Assembly: GCA_964630265.1 (NCBI GenBank)
Contig: CAZVRW010000044.1
Span: 1-26,600 of the forward strand
Reading direction: 5' to 3'
DNA length: 26,600 nucleotides
From: CAZBWP01 sp964630265
Lineage (GTDB): Bacteria > Pseudomonadota > Alphaproteobacteria > Rhodospirillales > Defluviicoccaceae
Shown: piece by piece, positions 23,469 through 26,600 of the stretch
Position numbering within the stretch: position 1 is the first letter of the stretch
How the letters are laid out: each line of letters opens with the position of its first letter
Made by a program: the position numbers and the translations under genes
Notes under the pieces: model-generated
What the model was told of the DNA's origin: nothing
What the model saw: only the letters and a program-made list of their open reading frames with translations
The model's database searches: none

Positions 23469-25009
23469 CGATCTCGGCGCACGGAAAGGCGCCCCTGCTC
23501 GCGCCCATCGCCGACACGCCGCGCGACGCCGGCCGCTGGCGGGCGGCGCTTCTGGCGCTGGCCGCCGGCCTGCTGCTGATGCTGCTCGGTCAGGCGACCA
23601 CCGTCGAGACGCTGGTCGCGGCGTGGTCGCAATCCGCCGTCTACCGGATGAGCTGGCTGGTATTGCCGGCCCTCGGCTATCTGCTCTGGCTGCATCGGCA
23701 CCGCTTGACCGCGACACCGCCGGCGCCGACCTGGCTCGGCGTGCTTGCGGCCGCCGCCGCCGCCGCCCTGTGGCTCGCCGCCGACCTGATGAACGTCAAT
23801 GCCGGCCGGCAGGTGGCGCTCGTCGCCGCCACCGGTGCGATCGTCCTCGCCGCGGTGGGGTGGCGCCCGACGCTGCGCGCCCTCCCGTTGCTGGCGCTCC
23901 TTGTCTTCGTCGTGCCGACCGGATCGCTGATCCTGGAGCCGCTCAAGCACATCGCCGTCGCTATCGTCGAAGGCTTCGGTGCGGTCTTCGGCTTGCCCGT
24001 CGAGACGCAGGTGTTCGTCGTCTACGTGGGCGCGCAGCGCTACGTGGTGATCGACGACTGCGCCGGCCTGCCGTTCCTCTGGATCGGCTTGTTCCTCGGC
24101 CTGTTTTTCGGCCTTTTGCTGTTCCGCGCGCCGTGGAAGATTGCCGCGCTGACGTTCACCGGCGGGGTGTTGGGCGTCGCGGCCAACAGCCTGCGGATCA
24201 TCGCCATCCTGCTCGCCGACTGGATCGACGGCACGCAGATGGAACTGGCGGGTCATGTTCCCTATCAGTGGGCGACGCTCGGCCTGACCGTCGCGTTCAT
24301 GCTGGCGCTGGTGGCGGTGCTGCGCCCGGATCCGGCCGAACCGGAGGCCGAATCAACGTCGGCGCCGGACCCGAGTGATAATGCGACGGACGCCGGTCGG
24401 CCGCCGCGGTTGGCCTTCGCTTGGCCGCTGCTCGCCGCCGCGTTGGTCGCCGTGGTGCCGCAGATCGCTCCCGGGACGGCGGCCACGCGGGCGGAAGAGG
24501 CGGCCACGCCGTATCTCCCCGACTCCCTGGCGGACTGGCGGCGGACGGCGGCGGAGAGCGATTGGCGACCGGTCGCGGGCGGCAGCGTCGGCCACGCGAG
24601 CGCCAGCTTCGAGCGCGGCGACGACCGGGTCAACGTGTTCATCGTTGAGGCCACGTCGCCGCTCGCCAAGGTCTCCGGCGACGCCATCGACCTGATCGGC
24701 GATCGCGCATGGATGACGGCGGAGACACGCGATATCGAGGCCTGCACCGCCGACCGTTGCCTACCCGCCCGGCACCTGCGCTTGGTGCTGCGCCAAAGCC
24801 AGCGCGTCCGCCATGTCTACGCTGCGTTCGCCCTCGGTGATCGGGTCGTGGCGTCACCGGCGACGTTACGCCTGCTGCGGGGCTGGGCGCAGTTGCGCGG
24901 CGAGACCGCACCGGCCCGGCTTCTCGCGTTCGCGACGGAGACCCCAGCGGCACTGTCGGACGCCGACCGGGCGACCCTCCTGGACGCACTCGCCCGGCTC
25001 GGCCGGTGA
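23465..25009 (+). CDS. Exosortase with C-terminal EpsI-like domain
   Basis: Exosortases are polytopic membrane cysteine proteases/transpeptidases that cut C-terminal sorting signals, typically for surface display with exopolysaccharide. The 514-residue product has about eight hydrophobic helices in residues 27-313. It keeps the catalytic triad pattern: Cys199 in VIDDCAGLPFLWIG, Arg244 in AANSLRIIAI and His264 in AGHVPYQWATLG. After an acidic linker (about 317-335) and one more hydrophobic segment, residues from about 355 resemble the EpsI/DUF3485 domain (YLPDSLADWRR, VNVFIVEATSPLAK, ACTADRCLPARHLRLVLRQ). Such fusions occur in some alphaproteobacterial exosortases; XrtD is the closest class I can suggest, without certainty. 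The small Val-Pro protein upstream is the likely substrate. The gene ends convergently with accA. Confidence 0.92.
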   Translation: MTISAHGKAPLLAPIADTPRDAGRWRAALLALAAGLLLMLLGQATTVETLVAAWSQSAVYRMSWLVLPALGYLLWLHRHRLTATPPAPTWLGVLAAAAAAALWLAADLMNVNAGRQVALVAATGAIVLAAVGWRPTLRALPLLALLVFVVPTGSLILEPLKHIAVAIVEGFGAVFGLPVETQVFVVYVGAQRYVVIDDCAGLPFLWIGLFLGLFFGLLLFRAPWKIAALTFTGGVLGVAANSLRIIAILLADWIDGTQMELAGHVPYQWATLGLTVAFMLALVAVLRPDPAEPEAESTSAPDPSDNATDAGRPPRLAFAWPLLAAALVAVVPQIAPGTAATRAEEAATPYLPDSLADWRRTAAESDWRPVAGGSVGHASASFERGDDRVNVFIVEATSPLAKVSGDAIDLIGDRAWMTAETRDIEACTADRCLPARHLRLVLRQSQRVRHVYAAFALGDRVVASPATLRLLRGWAQLRGETAPARLLAFATETPAALSDADRATLLDALARLGR

Positions 25010-25035
25010 CGACCGATCACGTGACGACCAATCAC
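25006..25035. repeat. 15-bp tandem repeat at the convergent exosortase/accA junction
   Basis: GTGACGACCGATCAC (25006-25020) is followed directly by GTGACGACCAATCAC (25021-25035), with one mismatch. The exosortase stop lies in the first copy and the accA stop in the second. Only 22 bases separate the two stop codons, and no intrinsic terminator fits between them. Confidence 0.85.
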
Positions 25036-25937
25036 GCGCCGGCTGCCCCGCGCTCGGCCGTCGCGATCGCCTGGAAGCGGTCGCGCCGCCGCCGACAGAG
25101 GTCGCGCCCCGGGGTGTCGATCAACTCCACGATCGCGCCGGTGACCGCCTCGCCAACGGCAGTGATGGCCGCGCCGGCATCCCGGTGCGCGGCCCCCGGG
25201 GGCTCGGCCACGATACCATCGATCAGCCCAAGATCGGCCAAGTCCCGCGCCGTCGGCTTCAGGGCCTCGGCCGCCGCCTTGGCCTGCGCCGAATCCTGCC
25301 ACAGACTTTCGGCGGCGCGTTCCGGCGTCACCGGATAGGCCACCGCGTATTCCAGCATCAGCACCCGGTCGGCGATGCTGAGTGCGTAGCCCTGATCGCC
25401 GACCGTCTCGCCGACGATGACCGAAACCAACGGCGCCCGCAGTTCGAAAGCCGCCTCGATGCAGCCGGCGAGCGCGATCGCGCACGCCGGATCCGCCGGC
25501 CCCGGCGCCGGCGCTTCGACGAACACGACCACCGGCAGCCGCAGCCGATCGGCAAGACGGAGCAGCCGCTGGACCTTGCGGAAACCAGCAGCCCCCGGAC
25601 CGCCGACGCCGGCGCGCCGATCCGTCGCCAGGGTCACCACGGAATAGCCGCCAAGACGGCCAAGTCCGCCCACGAGTGCGGCATCGTCACTCAGCAGCAG
25701 GTCGCCGGCGAGTGCCACGAACGCCTCGTTAAGGCGGCGCAACACGTCGACCGCGGTCGGCCGCTCCGGGTGGCGCGCCACCTGCACGGTCTGCCACGCC
25801 CCCAGACGGCGATACGCCTGTTGCAGGACGCGATCGCGCCGCACCTTGAGCTTCGTGGCATCATCGGCAATGCCGAGGCGCTCGATCCGCGCATCGATAT
25901 CGGCGATCGGCTTTTCGAAGTCGAGATAGGTGCGCAT
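25032..25937 (-). CDS. accA: Divergent acetyl-CoA carboxylase carboxyltransferase alpha subunit (AccA-like)
   Basis: AccA normally pairs with AccD to transfer carboxyl from biotin to acetyl-CoA for fatty acid synthesis. The 301-residue product is clearly AccA by its start MRTYLDFEKPIADIDARI, by WQTVQVARHPERP (about 48-60), by SDDAALVGGLGRLGG and by the end LGLIDGIVAEPPGAAHRD. It also sits next to xerD, the usual alphaproteobacterial place. However, the expected NFGMxxPEGYRKA is GGPGAAGFRKV (112-122), DTPGAYPGxxAEERGQ is shortened to EAPAPGPADPAC (141-152), GEGGSGGALAI is GETVGDQGYALSI (176-188) and SVISPEGCASILW is AYPVTPERAAESLW (200-213). The frame is intact with no stop. It may be a non-catalytic or specialised homologue. 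The start at 25937 has GGAG upstream; an open frame reaching a TTG at 25997 is not family-like. Confidence 0.85.
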   Translation of the reverse strand: MRTYLDFEKPIADIDARIERLGIADDATKLKVRRDRVLQQAYRRLGAWQTVQVARHPERPTAVDVLRRLNEAFVALAGDLLLSDDAALVGGLGRLGGYSVVTLATDRRAGVGGPGAAGFRKVQRLLRLADRLRLPVVVFVEAPAPGPADPACAIALAGCIEAAFELRAPLVSVIVGETVGDQGYALSIADRVLMLEYAVAYPVTPERAAESLWQDSAQAKAAAEALKPTARDLADLGLIDGIVAEPPGAAHRDAGAAITAVGEAVTGAIVELIDTPGRDLCRRRRDRFQAIATAERGAAGA

Positions 25938-25993
25938 GACGGGAACTCCGACCGGTCCCGGCCCACGTTCGGGGGACTGGGTCCGACGCCCGA

Positions 25994-26600
25994 TCAAGGG
26001 GCCTCCTCGGCGGGGCGCTCGCCCAGATGACCGGCAGCCGATGCAGCGAGCGGGTGGGCGCCGTGAACCAGGGCCTTGAGGCGGGCGTCGAGGACGTGTG
26101 TGTAGATCTGGGTGGTCGCGATGTCGGCGTGGCCGAGCAGTTGTTGCAGGCTGCGCAGGTCGGCGCCGTGGGCGAGCAGATGGCTGGCGAACGAATGCCG
26201 CAGCACGTGCGGCGAGACTCGTGACGGCGCGATGCCGGCATCGATGGCCAGCTCCTTCAGGATCTGTGCGAAGCGGGCGCGGGTGAGGTGACCCTGCCGC
26301 GCCCGCGAGGGAAACAGCCAGGGCGACGACCGGTCCGATCGCCGCCCCGCCAGGAACGCTTCGCGCACCGCCCGGTAGGCGGCGAGGGCGGCAGCGGCCG
26401 GGGCGGTCAGCGGCACGATGCGTTCCTTGTCCCCCTTGCCACGCACCGTCAGGATGCGGCCGTCCCGCGACACCGCCGCCAGCGGCAGGCCGACCAGTTC
26501 GGAGACCCGGAGACCGGTCGCATACAGGATCTCCAGCAGAGCCATCCGACGCACCCCCTCGGCATCGTGCCGCCCGGCCGCCGCCGCCAGCAGCCGCTCC
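25994..26600 (-). CDS. xerD: Site-specific tyrosine recombinase XerD (5' end off window)
   Basis: XerD works with XerC to resolve chromosome dimers at dif during division. The last 202 codons are visible. They contain the catalytic domain with all the standard residues: the first Arg in LYATGLRVSELVGLP, the Lys in RGKGDKERIVPLT, HVLRHSFASHLLAHGADLRSLQ, then LLGHADIATTQIYTHV with the second His and the Tyr nucleophile. The frame continues without a stop to the window edge (ERLLAAAAGRHDAEG), so the GTG at 26554 is internal. XerD rather than XerC is favoured by AccA next door, the usual alphaproteobacterial pair, but sequence alone is not decisive. A spacer of 56 bases separates it from accA. 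Confidence 0.9.
   Translation of the reverse strand, partial: ERLLAAAAGRHDAEGVRRMALLEILYATGLRVSELVGLPLAAVSRDGRILTVRGKGDKERIVPLTAPAAAALAAYRAVREAFLAGRRSDRSSPWLFPSRARQGHLTRARFAQILKELAIDAGIAPSRVSPHVLRHSFASHLLAHGADLRSLQQLLGHADIATTQIYTHVLDARLKALVHGAHPLAASAAGHLGERPAEEAP

Noticed and set aside
26552..26554. GTG start giving a 186-residue recombinase
   Set aside because: The frame continues without a stop to the window edge with XerD-like sequence, so this codon is internal and the gene is simply cut by the window.

Overview
The window is high-GC DNA, apparently from an alphaproteobacterium and probably a Rhodospirillales-like lineage. The evidence is the complete alphaproteobacterial order of the division and cell wall (dcw) cluster, meso-DAP-type MurE, the xerD-accA pair, a type A RNase P RNA and the GC-rich codon use. 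A species cannot be named from this sequence alone. 

Positions 1-17477 (minus strand) hold one nearly seamless dcw operon. In transcription order it is mraZ, rsmH, ftsL, ftsI, murE, murF, mraY, murD, ftsW, murG, murC, murB, ddl, ftsQ, ftsA and the first 233 codons of ftsZ, which runs off the left edge. Most junctions are 4-base ATGA stop/start overlaps. The operon starts at a candidate promoter overlaid by four 10-bp-spaced TGGGR boxes, the type of repeat bound by MraZ. The genes make the lipid II precursor (MurC/D/E/F, Ddl, MurB, MraY, MurG) and the septal machinery that uses it (FtsW, FtsI, FtsL, FtsQ, FtsA, FtsZ). 

Positions 17897-18317 encode the RNase P RNA (minus strand). Its promoter overlaps the end of an AmpD-type cytosolic amidase gene. 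Upstream of that lie a DMT/EamA-family exporter gene, a djlA-like co-chaperone gene and a BASS-family (bile acid:sodium symporter-like) transporter gene, all on the minus strand. 

Positions 21813-25009 (plus strand) are the most unusual part: a compact exosortase locus. It encodes an 80-residue protein with an N-terminal signal peptide and a C-terminal sorting signal (VPIVEGG motif, hydrophobic helix, RRKR end), a sterol desaturase/fatty acid hydroxylase-family membrane enzyme, and an exosortase with a C-terminal EpsI-like domain. The small gene has a consensus-perfect sigma-54 promoter, a consensus IHF site, and two near-identical 19-bp dyads at enhancer distance. This looks like a dedicated, regulated system for displaying or releasing a peptide of roughly 25 residues. 

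Positions 25032-26600 (minus strand) hold accA and the 3' two thirds of xerD. The AccA protein is full length and in frame, but it has lost or altered most of the glycine-rich catalytic motifs of the carboxyltransferase alpha subunit while keeping the scaffold. It is the second region most worth checking.
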